NCBI RefSeq assembly: GCF_001654925.1
Contig: NZ_LXER01000011.1
Location: 1-64,000, forward strand
DNA: 64,000 bases
Direction of reading: 5' to 3'
From: Buttiauxella brennerae ATCC 51605
Lineage (GTDB): Bacteria > Pseudomonadota > Gammaproteobacteria > Enterobacterales > Enterobacteriaceae
A program made the translations under genes and the position numbers. Position 1 is the first letter of the stretch. Each line of letters begins with the position of its first letter. A model generated the notes under the pieces. It had not been told where the DNA came from, did no database searches, and was given only the letters and a program-made list of their open reading frames with translations. Shown in pieces: positions 8,436 to 17,505 of the stretch.

Positions 8436-10030
8436 TGAGTACTCTGAATGCTTTACTCAATGCCTGCCAGTCAGAGGAAATGGCGCTGCTGCAAAGCACC
8501 CGTGAGCGGGTGGCGCAGTGGGAGCGCTGGCTGCAGCCGCTGTCAGCGTCGTCTCCTGTCGGGGATGACCCGACCTATGACGATGATTTCCTGCAGATAC
8601 GTGAGGAAATCAATAAGCTCTCTGGCGCTAACACAGAGCTTATTTGCCAGCTTGCAGAAAAGATTTTAACCACCACCGCGAAAGATATCCGCGTGGCGAC
8701 CTGGTACTGCTGGGCCAAACTGCACCGCGAGGGTGAGCAGGGTCTGGCTGAGGGGCTTGAATGCCTGGCAGGACTGCTTGAGCGCTTTGGCGCACAACTG
8801 CATCCGCAGCGTGACCGCAGCCGCAAGGCGGCACTGGAATGGCTGGCCGGTTCGCGTATGACCGACAGCCTGTCGATGTACCCTGAAGTGGTCCGGGAAG
8901 AGGCAGTGCGTACCACCGGGGCGCTGTTGCTGTTAGCGCAGTTAACGGATAAGGAGCCCAATGAAATCCGCCCCGAACTCAACGCGCTGTACAGTGCGCT
9001 GGAGAGCCGACTGCAGAAAGCTGGCGGCGTGGATGCGGTCGTACCGCAGAACGCCAGCCACAGCGAACCGCATTCCACGATACGTCACAGCGACGCCCCG
9101 GTCACAGGGCGTATTACCTCCGGGCAGGATTTGCTGGCGCAGGCGCGCACTTTCTCTGACTACCTGCGTGAACAGCCGGACGGCTGGCTGTCAGCCCATC
9201 ACCTGATGAAAAGTCTGCGCCACGATACGCTGCATTCCATTCCTGCCCCGGATACGCAGGGGCGCACGCGCATCGAGCCGCCCAGAGCGGACCAGCGGGC
9301 GTTACTCAAGCGCCTTTACCTGCAGCAGAACTGGAGTGAAATGCTGGAGACCGCGGACAGTACCTTTTCCCGGGGTGCCAACCATCTGTGGCTGGACCTG
9401 CAGTGGTATATCCACCAGGCCCTGATGAAGTCCGGTCAGGTGACGCTGGCTGACATTGTGGCGGCTGACCTGAAAGGCCTGCTGACCCGTCTGTCTGGCC
9501 TGGAAACGCTGGCATTCAGTGACGGTACGCCGTTTGCGGATGAAATAACGCTGAACTGGATCCAGCAACATGTGCTGGAAGCGACGGGTGGGTGGGGCAA
9601 TGAAACGCCACCTGCACAGTTGGCAGCCGGCAATGATGACATCCTGGCGCTGGAGCCGGAAGCCGTGGCGCTGGCCGACAGTGAAGGTCCGGATGCAGCG
9701 CTGAGCTGGTTGCAGAGCCGTCCCGGTATCACCACCGCACGTCAGAAGTGGCTGCTGCGTCTGCTGATGGGCCGTATTGCTGAGCAGTACGGTAAAAATG
9801 AACTGGCGGTACACCTGTTTGCCGAACTGGGCGATCGGGCCAGCGAAGTCACTCTCATCGAATGGGAGCCTGAGCTGCTGTTTGAAGTCCATGCCCGTCA
9901 CCTGAAACTGCTTCGAATAAAAGCCGGACGTAGTGAGGTTGATAAAGCCCGCCTGGATCCGGTGATGTGCCTGTTACTTGCCGGTCTGATCACTCTCGAT
10001 CCGGCGCGTGCGGCGGTGTTGTGTGGTTAA
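8435..10030 (+). CDS. tssA: T6SS baseplate/cap protein TssA (ImpA N-terminal domain)
   Basis: This 531-aa protein carries an N-terminal ImpA domain (about residues 10-200, including the DDPTYDDDFLQIREEI and ATWYCWAKLHREG segments) and a C-terminal VasJ-like region rich in helices. TssA proteins coordinate baseplate assembly and sheath polymerisation. The length fits the long TssA class. The start codon overlaps the tssM stop by one base. A second ImpA-domain protein (vasL) lies at the end of the cluster, so this locus has a TssA pair. Confidence 0.88.
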   Translation: MSTLNALLNACQSEEMALLQSTRERVAQWERWLQPLSASSPVGDDPTYDDDFLQIREEINKLSGANTELICQLAEKILTTTAKDIRVATWYCWAKLHREGEQGLAEGLECLAGLLERFGAQLHPQRDRSRKAALEWLAGSRMTDSLSMYPEVVREEAVRTTGALLLLAQLTDKEPNEIRPELNALYSALESRLQKAGGVDAVVPQNASHSEPHSTIRHSDAPVTGRITSGQDLLAQARTFSDYLREQPDGWLSAHHLMKSLRHDTLHSIPAPDTQGRTRIEPPRADQRALLKRLYLQQNWSEMLETADSTFSRGANHLWLDLQWYIHQALMKSGQVTLADIVAADLKGLLTRLSGLETLAFSDGTPFADEITLNWIQQHVLEATGGWGNETPPAQLAAGNDDILALEPEAVALADSEGPDAALSWLQSRPGITTARQKWLLRLLMGRIAEQYGKNELAVHLFAELGDRASEVTLIEWEPELLFEVHARHLKLLRIKAGRSEVDKARLDPVMCLLLAGLITLDPARAAVLCG

Positions 10031-10075
10031 AAAATGCTTAATAAAAAAATCGCCGAGCATCTATCAGGAGGAATA

Positions 10076-10615
10076 ATGGAAACCGATCAGGAAAAAGAAG
10101 GCTCACTGCGAAGATTGACTTCGGGCGAAATTACACTGGCAAGCCCCATATTTATGTCAACCATTCCGTATAACAAGGTGTGGATCCATTGTGACAGTTA
10201 TCTTCCCTTTGAATTGCAAAATGAACGTACGGCAATGACGCCCAATGGGGAGATCTATTTCCGCGTTTCATTATACCGGGAGGATTTTTCTCAATCGCTT
10301 CCTGATATGCAGCATTTATTTATTCATGAGATGGCTCATATATGGCAGCGGGAAAAAGGGATGAACGTCATCATGCGAGGGCTGGTAAGTTGGCTCGTCA
10401 GTTATCGATATCGTTTTGATGGCCGAATTTTAGCTGATTATCCAATGGAGCAGCAGGCGCAGATCATTGCAGACTATTTCACGCTTGAAAGAGAAGGATA
10501 CAGAGGATGGTGCGACCTGATTAGATCCCATGACGTTACACTTGACGGAGATATTAGCGAGTCGGCAATCAGGCGACAATATAAGCACGTATTAAAAGGA
10601 TTTCCATGGTGTTAA
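10076..10615 (+). CDS. HExxH zinc-metallopeptidase-like T6SS cargo protein ('vgr-related')
   Basis: This 179-aa protein has HEMAHIWQ at residues 84-91, a zinc-peptidase HExxH motif in the HExxHxxQ form, followed about 50 residues later by EQQAQIIADYF, which could supply the third ligand. I chose ATG 10076 because AGGAGG lies immediately upstream; an in-frame ATG at 10034 has no comparable site. No signal peptide is seen. Similar enterobacterial proteins are often labelled vgr-related. The gene overlaps the following lipoprotein gene by 10 bases and is more AT-rich than tssA and tssF, which flank the pair. Likely roles are a cell-wall or protein-degrading effector, or a peptidoglycan-remodelling helper; the sequence does not decide between them. 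Confidence 0.72.
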   Translation: METDQEKEGSLRRLTSGEITLASPIFMSTIPYNKVWIHCDSYLPFELQNERTAMTPNGEIYFRVSLYREDFSQSLPDMQHLFIHEMAHIWQREKGMNVIMRGLVSWLVSYRYRFDGRILADYPMEQQAQIIADYFTLEREGYRGWCDLIRSHDVTLDGDISESAIRRQYKHVLKGFPWC

Positions 10616-11043
10616 AAAATAATCAACTGCCATATAAAGCATTGCTTTTCTGCATTTGTTTATTAACGCTTACAGGCTGCCCTGGGTCAGGAGACAGAAT
10701 GCTTCCGGAAGAGGAGGCGAAGACCAGTATGGTTGGGACAAGTATATGTTTTTGGGTTCCTGATACTGAGCACTATCGTCTGTCAGATATGAGTATTTCA
10801 CCCAGAGGAACTCCGCCTAATCAACGGGAATATCTATTCGGATCCGATTTTAAAATAATAAATGGAAAACTATGCGTTCCCCCTGAGCGCTGGCCGTTAC
10901 CAGAGAAGGGTCAGTTTATTGCAAGGTATTTTCTTACATCGATATCACCTAATGGGCCATTCAGAAAAATCACTACTGGATTTGAAATTTCAAATGGTCA
11001 AATCAAGACCATTCGTCTCACCAGTCAAGAAGTGGTGAGATAG
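10606..11043 (+). CDS. T6SS-locus lipoprotein, possible immunity partner of the metallopeptidase-like protein
   Basis: This 145-aa protein has a lipoprotein signal with lipobox LTGC (residues about 22-25), followed by a short periplasmic domain with two further Cys residues (about 48 and 88). It starts inside the preceding gene (10-base overlap), which signals tight co-expression. Similar proteins in enterobacterial T6SS loci are annotated as putative periplasmic immunity lipoproteins. The pair is inserted between tssA and tssF. The immunity role is inferred from the gene pairing and predicted periplasmic location. Confidence 0.65.
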   Translation: MVLKNNQLPYKALLFCICLLTLTGCPGSGDRMLPEEEAKTSMVGTSICFWVPDTEHYRLSDMSISPRGTPPNQREYLFGSDFKIINGKLCVPPERWPLPEKGQFIARYFLTSISPNGPFRKITTGFEISNGQIKTIRLTSQEVVR

Positions 11044-11097
11044 TTTCCACGTTTCGGGATGAGAATATTCTTTTATATATTCTGAGTAATTATTTTT

Positions 11098-12861
11098 ATG
11101 GACGATTTAACCCTGCGTTATTATGACGCGGAATTACGCTACCTCCGTGAAGCCGCCAAAGAGTTTGCCCAGACCCACCCTGACCGGGCCGCGATGCTGG
11201 ACTTGGATAAGGCCGGCACACCCGACCCGTATGTTGAACGCCTGTTTGAAGGCTTTGCTTTCTCAATGGGGCGGTTGCGTGAAAAAATTGATGACGACCT
11301 GCCGGAACTGACTGAAGGGCTGGTCAGCATGCTCTGGCCACATTATCTCCGTACCATTCCGTCGCTCTCGGTGGTGGCGTTCACGCCCGCGCTTCAGGCC
11401 GTGAAAATGGCGGAAGTGATGCCCGCAGGGCTGGAAGTGTACTCCCGCCCGGTGGGGCCGAAGAACACGGTCTGCCGCTACCGTACGACCCAGGATGTGA
11501 TGCTCAATCCGCTCAGTGTCTCGGGTGTCACCATGACCACCGAACCGGACGGACGCTCGTTACTGCGCATGCGTTTTGCCTGCAGCACGCAGGTCGACTG
11601 GTCACATGCTGACCTGAGCCACCTGAGCCTGTATCTCGGGGCGGATGCACCGGTGAGCAGTCAACTGCACCTGATGCTGACGAAGCGGCAGGCGGCGCTG
11701 TATATGCGTTTACCCGGACAGACTGACCGTATCCGGCTTGACGGGTATTTCTCTCCGGGCGGATTTGCTGAAGAGGACGGGCTGTGGCCAAAAGGCGATA
11801 CGGCCTTCAGTGGTTATCAACTGCTGCTGGAATACTTCACCTTCCGGGACAAGTTTATGTTTGTCCACCTCAATGGCCTGGACGGTATTACGCCGCCCGC
11901 CGGGGCGGAGTACTTCGATATTGAAGTGGTGTTCAGTACGCAGTGGCCATCAGACCTGCCGGTGACCGATGACGCTGTACGTCTCCACTGCGTGCCGGTA
12001 ATTAACCTGTTCACGCTGGAGGCTGACCCGCTCACCATCACCGGGCTTGAAAGCGAATATCTGCTGCGACCGAAAAGGCTGCAGGACGGGCACACCGAGA
12101 TTTATGCTGTGGATTCGGTCACGGGCTCAAACCGAACCCGTGATGCGGAGTACGTGCCGTTCAGCAGTTTCCGGCATAAAGGCGGCATGATGCGCCGTCA
12201 GGCCCCGCCGCGTTACTACCACACTCGCGTGAAACGCAGCGTGACCGGGTTGTATGACACCTGGCTTATTCTGGGCGGTCACCAGTGGGAAGATGATCGG
12301 TTATTTGAGCGTGAAGCCGTGTCGCTGCAAATCACCGGCACCAACGGGCAGTTACCGCGCCGCGCGCTCCAGAGTACGCTGCTTGACCGCTGTGAACAGG
12401 TGGTGCAGGCCCCGTTAACGGTGAGAAATCTCTGTAAGCCCACGCTGCCGGTGTATCCCCCAGCCGAAGACCGCTTTCACTGGCGGGTGCTGAGCCATCT
12501 CGGCTCCGGTTTCCTCAATATGATGAGTACCGCCGAAGTGCTGCGTGGCACGCTGGCTCTGTATAACTGGCAGGAAGATGAACTCAATAACCGCCGGCTG
12601 GAGGCCATTCAGCAGGTGGCGCATCACCGGCTCCAGCGCTTTGAACAGGGGTATCTGCTGCGGGGTCTGGATATCGAAGTCACCCTCGACAGCAACGGTT
12701 TCACCGGGGAGGGGGATATCCACCTGTTTGGCGAAATGCTTAACCGGTTCTTTGGCCTCTATGCCGATATGAACCAGTTCAACCAGCTCACGCTTATTGT
12801 TCAGCCAGAAGGAAAATGCATCCGGTGGAAAGAGAATCACAGTCCGCGCCTGCCAGGCTGA
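11098..12861 (+). CDS. tssF: T6SS baseplate protein TssF (VasA/ImpG family)
   Basis: This 587-aa protein begins LTLRYYDAELRYLREAAKEF, the typical TssF opening, followed by the DPYVERLFEGFAF and LWPHYLRTIPS blocks expected in this family. TssF forms the wedge of the T6SS baseplate together with TssG and TssE and is equivalent to phage gp6. The length is normal for the family. A spacer of about 54 bases separates it from the cargo lipoprotein, and its 3' end overlaps the tssG reading frame. Confidence 0.93.
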   Translation: MDDLTLRYYDAELRYLREAAKEFAQTHPDRAAMLDLDKAGTPDPYVERLFEGFAFSMGRLREKIDDDLPELTEGLVSMLWPHYLRTIPSLSVVAFTPALQAVKMAEVMPAGLEVYSRPVGPKNTVCRYRTTQDVMLNPLSVSGVTMTTEPDGRSLLRMRFACSTQVDWSHADLSHLSLYLGADAPVSSQLHLMLTKRQAALYMRLPGQTDRIRLDGYFSPGGFAEEDGLWPKGDTAFSGYQLLLEYFTFRDKFMFVHLNGLDGITPPAGAEYFDIEVVFSTQWPSDLPVTDDAVRLHCVPVINLFTLEADPLTITGLESEYLLRPKRLQDGHTEIYAVDSVTGSNRTRDAEYVPFSSFRHKGGMMRRQAPPRYYHTRVKRSVTGLYDTWLILGGHQWEDDRLFEREAVSLQITGTNGQLPRRALQSTLLDRCEQVVQAPLTVRNLCKPTLPVYPPAEDRFHWRVLSHLGSGFLNMMSTAEVLRGTLALYNWQEDELNNRRLEAIQQVAHHRLQRFEQGYLLRGLDIEVTLDSNGFTGEGDIHLFGEMLNRFFGLYADMNQFNQLTLIVQPEGKCIRWKENHSPRLPG

Positions 12862-13919
12862 TGGCGCAGCTGGGTGACCGGCTGCCCTGTATCAACTTTT
12901 ACCGTTTCTGCCAGCTCCTGGAGCAGAGCCAGCCGGATAAACCCGTCACCGGCAGCAGCTGGCAGGTGCGCCATGAACCGGTGCGTTTCCGGCCCCATCC
13001 GGGGATGGGTTTTCCTGCCTCGGAAATTAAAGCGCTGGAGCCGGCGGAACATCCGCACCTGCCGCCCACGGTGCGTATCACCTTTATGGGACTCTACGGT
13101 GTCGAGTCGCCACTGCCCACGCACTATATCGATGACATCACCCAGCGGCGGGAAGGGTATGAGGCGACCGCTGATTTTCTCGACATATTCAACCACCGGC
13201 TGATTGCCCAGTACTACCGCATCTGGCGTAAATATTCGTATCCGGCAACGTTCCTGGAAGGGGGGAAGGACAAAACTTCACAGTACCTGCTGGGACTGGC
13301 GGGGCTCGGCATTGACGGTTGTACGGACAGCATCGCGGTACCCGCCTCACGCTTTCTGGCATTGTTGCCGGTGATGTTACTCCCGGGGCGCACCGCAGAA
13401 GGGATGGCTTCACTGGTGCGGCTGCTGGCCCCCAATACCCAGGCGAAAATCTGGCACCACGACAAACGTCGTGTGCCGCTGAAAAAGCCACTGACCATGA
13501 GTGTCAGCCAGCCAGTCACCCTGACTAACCGGCCGGTGATGGGCAACTATGCCACCGATGTGAACAGTCAGGTGCTGATGAGGCTTTCCACCACCGACCC
13601 GGAAGAAGTGCAGTGCTGGTTGCCCGGGGGAGACCTTCATACCGATTTAATGGCACTGCTGCATGTGTATCTCGGGTCACGTCTTGATGTGCGGCTGCAG
13701 CTGTGTGTGGACCGCAGTCTGCTGCCTGATGCGACGATGAGCAGCACACCCAAAACTGGCGCGGTACAGCTGGGACGCACCGCCGTAATGCGTCCGCTGA
13801 ATCCGTTAAACACCCTGACACACCCGAAAATTATCACCATTAATCTGGGCCGCTATGAGCGCGTTCAGGAACCTATTCACCGCAGGGAGACCGATGAAGA
13901 TGGCGATTACCGCTGGTAA
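12816..13919 (+). CDS. tssG: T6SS baseplate protein TssG (VasB/ImpH family)
   Basis: This 367-aa protein has the characteristic INFYRFCQLLEQ segment near the start and the FMGLYGVESPLPTHY block (about residues 89-103) of TssG. It partners TssF in the baseplate wedge. Two starts are possible. ATG 12816, preceded by AAGGA, overlaps tssF by 46 bases. ATG 12861 overlaps the tssF stop by one base but lacks a clear ribosome binding site. I list the longer form. The 3' end overlaps tssJ by 26 bases. Confidence 0.92.
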   Translation: MHPVERESQSAPARLMAQLGDRLPCINFYRFCQLLEQSQPDKPVTGSSWQVRHEPVRFRPHPGMGFPASEIKALEPAEHPHLPPTVRITFMGLYGVESPLPTHYIDDITQRREGYEATADFLDIFNHRLIAQYYRIWRKYSYPATFLEGGKDKTSQYLLGLAGLGIDGCTDSIAVPASRFLALLPVMLLPGRTAEGMASLVRLLAPNTQAKIWHHDKRRVPLKKPLTMSVSQPVTLTNRPVMGNYATDVNSQVLMRLSTTDPEEVQCWLPGGDLHTDLMALLHVYLGSRLDVRLQLCVDRSLLPDATMSSTPKTGAVQLGRTAVMRPLNPLNTLTHPKIITINLGRYERVQEPIHRRETDEDGDYRW

Positions 13920-14436
13920 ATCCACCCTGGTGGCACTGACCGCAGGCATCACCCTGATGCTGACAGGTTGTGGGCTGACCCAGAAAGTCACGGACGGCAC
14001 CGTCGCTGTGACCCAATCGATTTTTTATAAGCAAATTAAGACCGTGCATCTGGATATCCGGGCCCGTGAGGCCATTAACAACAATGCCGGCGGCGCGGCG
14101 CTATCCACTGTGGTGAGGGTTTATCAACTGAAGGACCGCAAGACGTTCGATAGTACGGACTATCCATCCCTGTTTAAGGCTGACAGCCAGGCCATCAAAG
14201 CGGACCTGGTGGCAGAGAAAGATATTCGCCTGCAGCCGGGCGGGGCCGTGACTATCGATATGCCGATGGATGAAAACGCTCAGTATGTGGCGGTCGCCGG
14301 GATGTTCATGTCGCCGGATCAGGCAAACAACACCTGGCGGGTGGTACTGAGCCGGGACGACCTCGACCCTGACAAGGCGAGGGTGATTGAGGCCGGAAAC
14401 AACAGGCTTACGCTGGAGGCGCTGAAAAATGAGTGA
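13894..14436 (+). CDS. tssJ: T6SS outer-membrane lipoprotein TssJ (SciN/VasD family)
   Basis: This 180-aa protein has a lipoprotein signal with lipobox LTGC (Cys at about 26), then the TssJ fold region with the segments VHLDIRAREAINNN, VVRVYQLKD and YVAVAGMF that recur in this family. TssJ anchors the TssJLM complex in the outer membrane and contacts the periplasmic part of TssM. I chose ATG 13894, preceded by AGGGAGA; an in-frame ATG at 13855 lies deep in tssG. It overlaps tssG upstream and tssE downstream (8 bases). Confidence 0.9.
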   Translation: MKMAITAGKSTLVALTAGITLMLTGCGLTQKVTDGTVAVTQSIFYKQIKTVHLDIRAREAINNNAGGAALSTVVRVYQLKDRKTFDSTDYPSLFKADSQAIKADLVAEKDIRLQPGGAVTIDMPMDENAQYVAVAGMFMSPDQANNTWRVVLSRDDLDPDKARVIEAGNNRLTLEALKNE

Positions 14437-14881
14437 GTCGCCACGTCCATCGCTGTATGAGACCCTCTTTGGCAATTTCACCGGCGGGCTGGACCTGTAT
14501 CAGGTCAGTGAACCGAACCAGGTGATTTTGTCCGTGCTGGACAACATGCAGCGCATTCTGAACTGTCGCGCCGGTACGCTCACTCATCTGCCGGACTACG
14601 GACTCTCGGATATGACCACGGTAATAAATGGGCTGCCGGGTACCGAGCATGACCTGATGGAGACCCTCTCGGGCGTGCTGTTGAAATATGAGCCCCGGCT
14701 GAAAAAAATCGCCGTGGTGATCCAGGCGCAGACCATCCCTGGCGAGCTGCGTTATGCCATCGACGCCGAGCTGAAAGGCGTGGGTCTGGTGCGCTATGGC
14801 ACGGAGTTTATGCCCGAAGGCCGCGTGCTTGTCCGCCATATGAAACAGCAAAACTATCTTGGCCACCAGTCCCGGGTGTAG
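14429..14881 (+). CDS. tssE: T6SS baseplate protein TssE (gp25-like)
   Basis: This 150-aa protein matches the GPW/gp25 family. It has the SLYETLFGNF opening, the VLDNMQRILNCRAGTLTHLPDYGL core (about residues 36-59) and the closing part with a LRYAIDAEL strand. TssE is the gp25-like wedge component that helps dock the contractile sheath onto the baseplate. It overlaps the end of tssJ by 8 bases, so translation is coupled. Confidence 0.92.
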   Translation: MSESPRPSLYETLFGNFTGGLDLYQVSEPNQVILSVLDNMQRILNCRAGTLTHLPDYGLSDMTTVINGLPGTEHDLMETLSGVLLKYEPRLKKIAVVIQAQTIPGELRYAIDAELKGVGLVRYGTEFMPEGRVLVRHMKQQNYLGHQSRV

Positions 14882-14919
14882 AACGCCCCTTCTCTTATAC
14901 CAGGTTCAGAACAACATCT

Positions 14920-15393
14920 ATGTCAGCGAAAGCACGATTTCTGCAAAAATTACAGGACCAGAAACCCCGCAGTGCCACCTTTAACACAAAGGCTGAGGCC
15001 GATATCGCGGCGTTCCGACAGCGGATAAGCACGCTACAGGAGACCATGGAGGCATGGCTGGCCGGGGCGGAGGTGCGAACCGAAACCACAAACACGTCCC
15101 TGGTTGAATTTCTGATTGGCGGTAGTGCATTTTCAGTCCCGGGGATTGTGCTGCACTACCAGCAGCGGAGCATCCGGTTTACGCCCATTTTCCTTTACGG
15201 GCAGGGCGTCACCGGGTGTGTCGAAGCCAGCCTGTGTACCGCGGATAATATCCAGCCTTTGTACCGTCTGTATATGCGCTGCGGGATGCGGGATGACTGG
15301 ACCTTGTGTCCGGCCGGAACACTCAGCGTGAAACCGGACCCATTTGATGAAGAGGCATTCTTTACCCTGATTGCTTCCTTGCTGCCCGGGTAA
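14920..15393 (+). CDS. T6SS-locus protein of unknown function
   Basis: This 157-aa soluble protein has no signal peptide or membrane helix. The first 50 residues are highly charged and helical (ARFLQKLQDQK, FRQRISTLQETMEAW), and the remainder looks like a compact alpha/beta domain. I recognise no family. It lies 38 bases after tssE and before vasL in the same direction, and its base composition matches the structural T6SS genes rather than the AT-rich cargo. It is therefore more likely an accessory or structural component than a toxin. An alternative is a chaperone or adaptor for a cargo protein. Confidence 0.65.
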   Translation: MSAKARFLQKLQDQKPRSATFNTKAEADIAAFRQRISTLQETMEAWLAGAEVRTETTNTSLVEFLIGGSAFSVPGIVLHYQQRSIRFTPIFLYGQGVTGCVEASLCTADNIQPLYRLYMRCGMRDDWTLCPAGTLSVKPDPFDEEAFFTLIASLLPG

Positions 15394-15442
15394 CCATTGC
15401 ATCCGGGCCCGACAATTTTTTATACACACGGATGACCAGAAC

Positions 15443-16792
15443 ATGCATGACGAACAACCCCGTCAGGTGCGAACCGGTGGCGACCCGCGTGCCCTGTCAG
15501 AGTTTGTGGCACTGCGCGATGAGATGAGTAAGCTGATGCATCCGGCTCGGCCGGACGTCAACTGGAAACAGGTGGAGGCCCTGTCGCTCTCCCTGTTTGA
15601 AATCAACGGCGTGGAGTTACAGACCTGCGCCTGGTATACCCTTGCGCGCAGCTATCTGGCGCGGGTCAGCGGGATGAACGAGGGGCTGGCCATACTGACT
15701 GCACTGCTGAGCCATCAGTGGGTGCAACTCTGGCCACAGCAGGTGCATGCCCGCGCTGAGATACTCAATGGCCTGTCACAGCGGTTACAGAAGCTCTTTC
15801 GCACCTTTTCACTGGGCCCCGAAGATGTCCCTGCCCTGGAACTGGCGGAAAAGCGGCTTCAGGAGATGAAGGATATTCTCAGGCGCCAGGAACTGAATCA
15901 TGCCTGCCAGTTGAATCCGCTGATGCAGCTGATACGCAGCGCGTTAAGTCGTCTGGAGAACAGCCCCCAGGCTGAGGATGCCCCTGCTCACGGCATAATG
16001 CCTGACCCGGCGTTGAGCATGGTGGAAGAGGCTGCGTCAGCCAGCCGTCTGGTCTATGTCATCTGGAAGGAGCCGGAAGTCGGGGTTCAGGTGACAGAAG
16101 ACGTCCCGGCACCACCGAAGCGCTGGCCAGTTTTTGTTGCCGGGATGGCGACCGCACTGGTACTTAGCGCAGTCACCGTCTTCAGCTGGCAGGCTCTTCA
16201 TCATCCGGATGAGGCCACGCAGGTGATGGCGGCATCGGTCGCCGGGATACCGAAACCTATGACTCCGACGCAGATTGAAGCCTTCCGTGGGACAGAGAAT
16301 CACCGCACGCATTCCCGGATGTGGCTGTCGCAGATAACCAACCAGGTAAACTGGGTAACGACCCAGGCGCCAGGCTGGCGTCTTCGCTACGGTCAGGGAC
16401 TGGTCTCGCAGGCACAGTCCTTATGGCCGAATGACCCCGCAACCCAGGCTCTGGTGCAGCGGTGGGAACAGTATCAGGCCGCCAGAACGCTGCCTGCCAG
16501 TGAACTGAATGGCTGGCATGACGGCATGATGCAACTGCGGGCATTATCGACACAGCTGGATGCACTGGACAGACAGAAGGGTAAATATCTGACAGGCAGC
16601 GAGCTGAAGACGATTGTCTGGCGTATCACCAGCACGTTTGCCAGTGCCGTCCCGGTGGAAGAACAGCTCCGGCAGCTGGTTTCCGAACCGGGTGAGACAA
16701 ATGCCTCCGGGGCCGGCATTGAGCAGGCTGAACGGCACCTGGATTCACTGATACATGTTCTCGAGCAACTAGCATTATCGGCAGAGCAATAA
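15443..16792 (+). CDS. vasL: VasL-type TssA-like T6SS protein with ImpA N-terminal domain
   Basis: This 449-aa protein has an N-terminal ImpA domain (about residues 10-180, with WKQVEALSLSLFEINGVELQT and AWYTLARSYLARVSGMNEG), one transmembrane helix at about 228-247 (FVAGMATALVLSAVTVF) and a C-terminal VasL region. VasL-type proteins are membrane-anchored relatives of TssA found in enterobacterial and Vibrio T6SS clusters. I chose ATG 15443; the frame is open further upstream, but that stretch reads like intergenic DNA. It is the last intact gene of the cluster in this window. Confidence 0.85.
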   Translation: MHDEQPRQVRTGGDPRALSEFVALRDEMSKLMHPARPDVNWKQVEALSLSLFEINGVELQTCAWYTLARSYLARVSGMNEGLAILTALLSHQWVQLWPQQVHARAEILNGLSQRLQKLFRTFSLGPEDVPALELAEKRLQEMKDILRRQELNHACQLNPLMQLIRSALSRLENSPQAEDAPAHGIMPDPALSMVEEAASASRLVYVIWKEPEVGVQVTEDVPAPPKRWPVFVAGMATALVLSAVTVFSWQALHHPDEATQVMAASVAGIPKPMTPTQIEAFRGTENHRTHSRMWLSQITNQVNWVTTQAPGWRLRYGQGLVSQAQSLWPNDPATQALVQRWEQYQAARTLPASELNGWHDGMMQLRALSTQLDALDRQKGKYLTGSELKTIVWRITSTFASAVPVEEQLRQLVSEPGETNASGAGIEQAERHLDSLIHVLEQLALSAEQ

Positions 16793-16846
16793 CGGAACGC
16801 CCGCTATCGAAATCATTATTCTCCCTGGAGCATCTGGGAGATGTAA

Positions 16847-17488
16847 TTTCTCGAAAAGAACTATGGCAAGCTCCCGGCAAAGGAGATAGCCCAGCATCTG
16901 GGAAGAGCTATTTCAGCGGTCAGAGCAATGGCACTCAAACTTGGCATTGGCCGTACGGGAGCCAGACCGTGGTCACCAGCTGAAATTGGCGTAGTGAAAA
17001 AATACTACGCTCATGGCTCGGGTATTGCTCTGGTGCAGGCGCTGTTGCCGCATCGGGATAAGGAATCTATCAGAAAGCAGGCGGATAAGGCCGGTGTTAC
17101 CGATTTGCGGGAATGGCACTCCGATGCCGTCGTATTTTTGAAAGCACATTATGGCGAAATGCCCGTTGAGGATATCCCCGCCACGCTCAACAAAAGTGTC
17201 AGTGTCGTGAGGAACAGGGCGACAGTTCTGAAGCTTGGGAAAACACGGGCCAGGAAATGGACCCCGGAAGAGAATGCGATACTGACCACTCAGTACGGTA
17301 TCTCAGATAACCTTGATGAGATTCATGCACACTATTGCCACATCGTTCCAGGCAAGCCATTTCTGCGCAGGCGACCAAATTAGGGTTAAAAAGAAAGCAT
17401 GCATGGACATCTGACGAGCGCCGTATTCTTAGCCAGTTTTATACGGTGCTTGGGATAAAGGTTATCGGAATGTTACCTGGCAGGAGCG
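16847..17488 (+). pseudogene. Decayed gene with tandem SANT/Myb-like DNA-binding repeats, interrupted by an IS
   Basis: The reading frame after the stop at 16844-16846 encodes a run of homologous units of about 40-45 residues. Each has an aromatic W(S/T)xxE start and ends in an A/SxxxRxxxLGL-like helix. Units start near FLEKNYGKLP, RPWSPAEIGV, REWHSDAVVF, RKWTPEENAI and HAWTSDERRI. An ATG at 16928 opens a 151-aa frame that ends early at 17381-17383. A shift near 17350 moves into the frame encoding AISAQATKLGLKRKHAWTS and then LPGRS just before the IS left end. There is no start codon for the first unit. Enterobacterial T6SS clusters often end in such a gene, sometimes annotated AsnC family; I infer a regulator or DNA-binding protein, now inactive. 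Confidence 0.7.
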
Positions 17489-17505
17489 TGTAGTGGATCA
17501 CAAAA

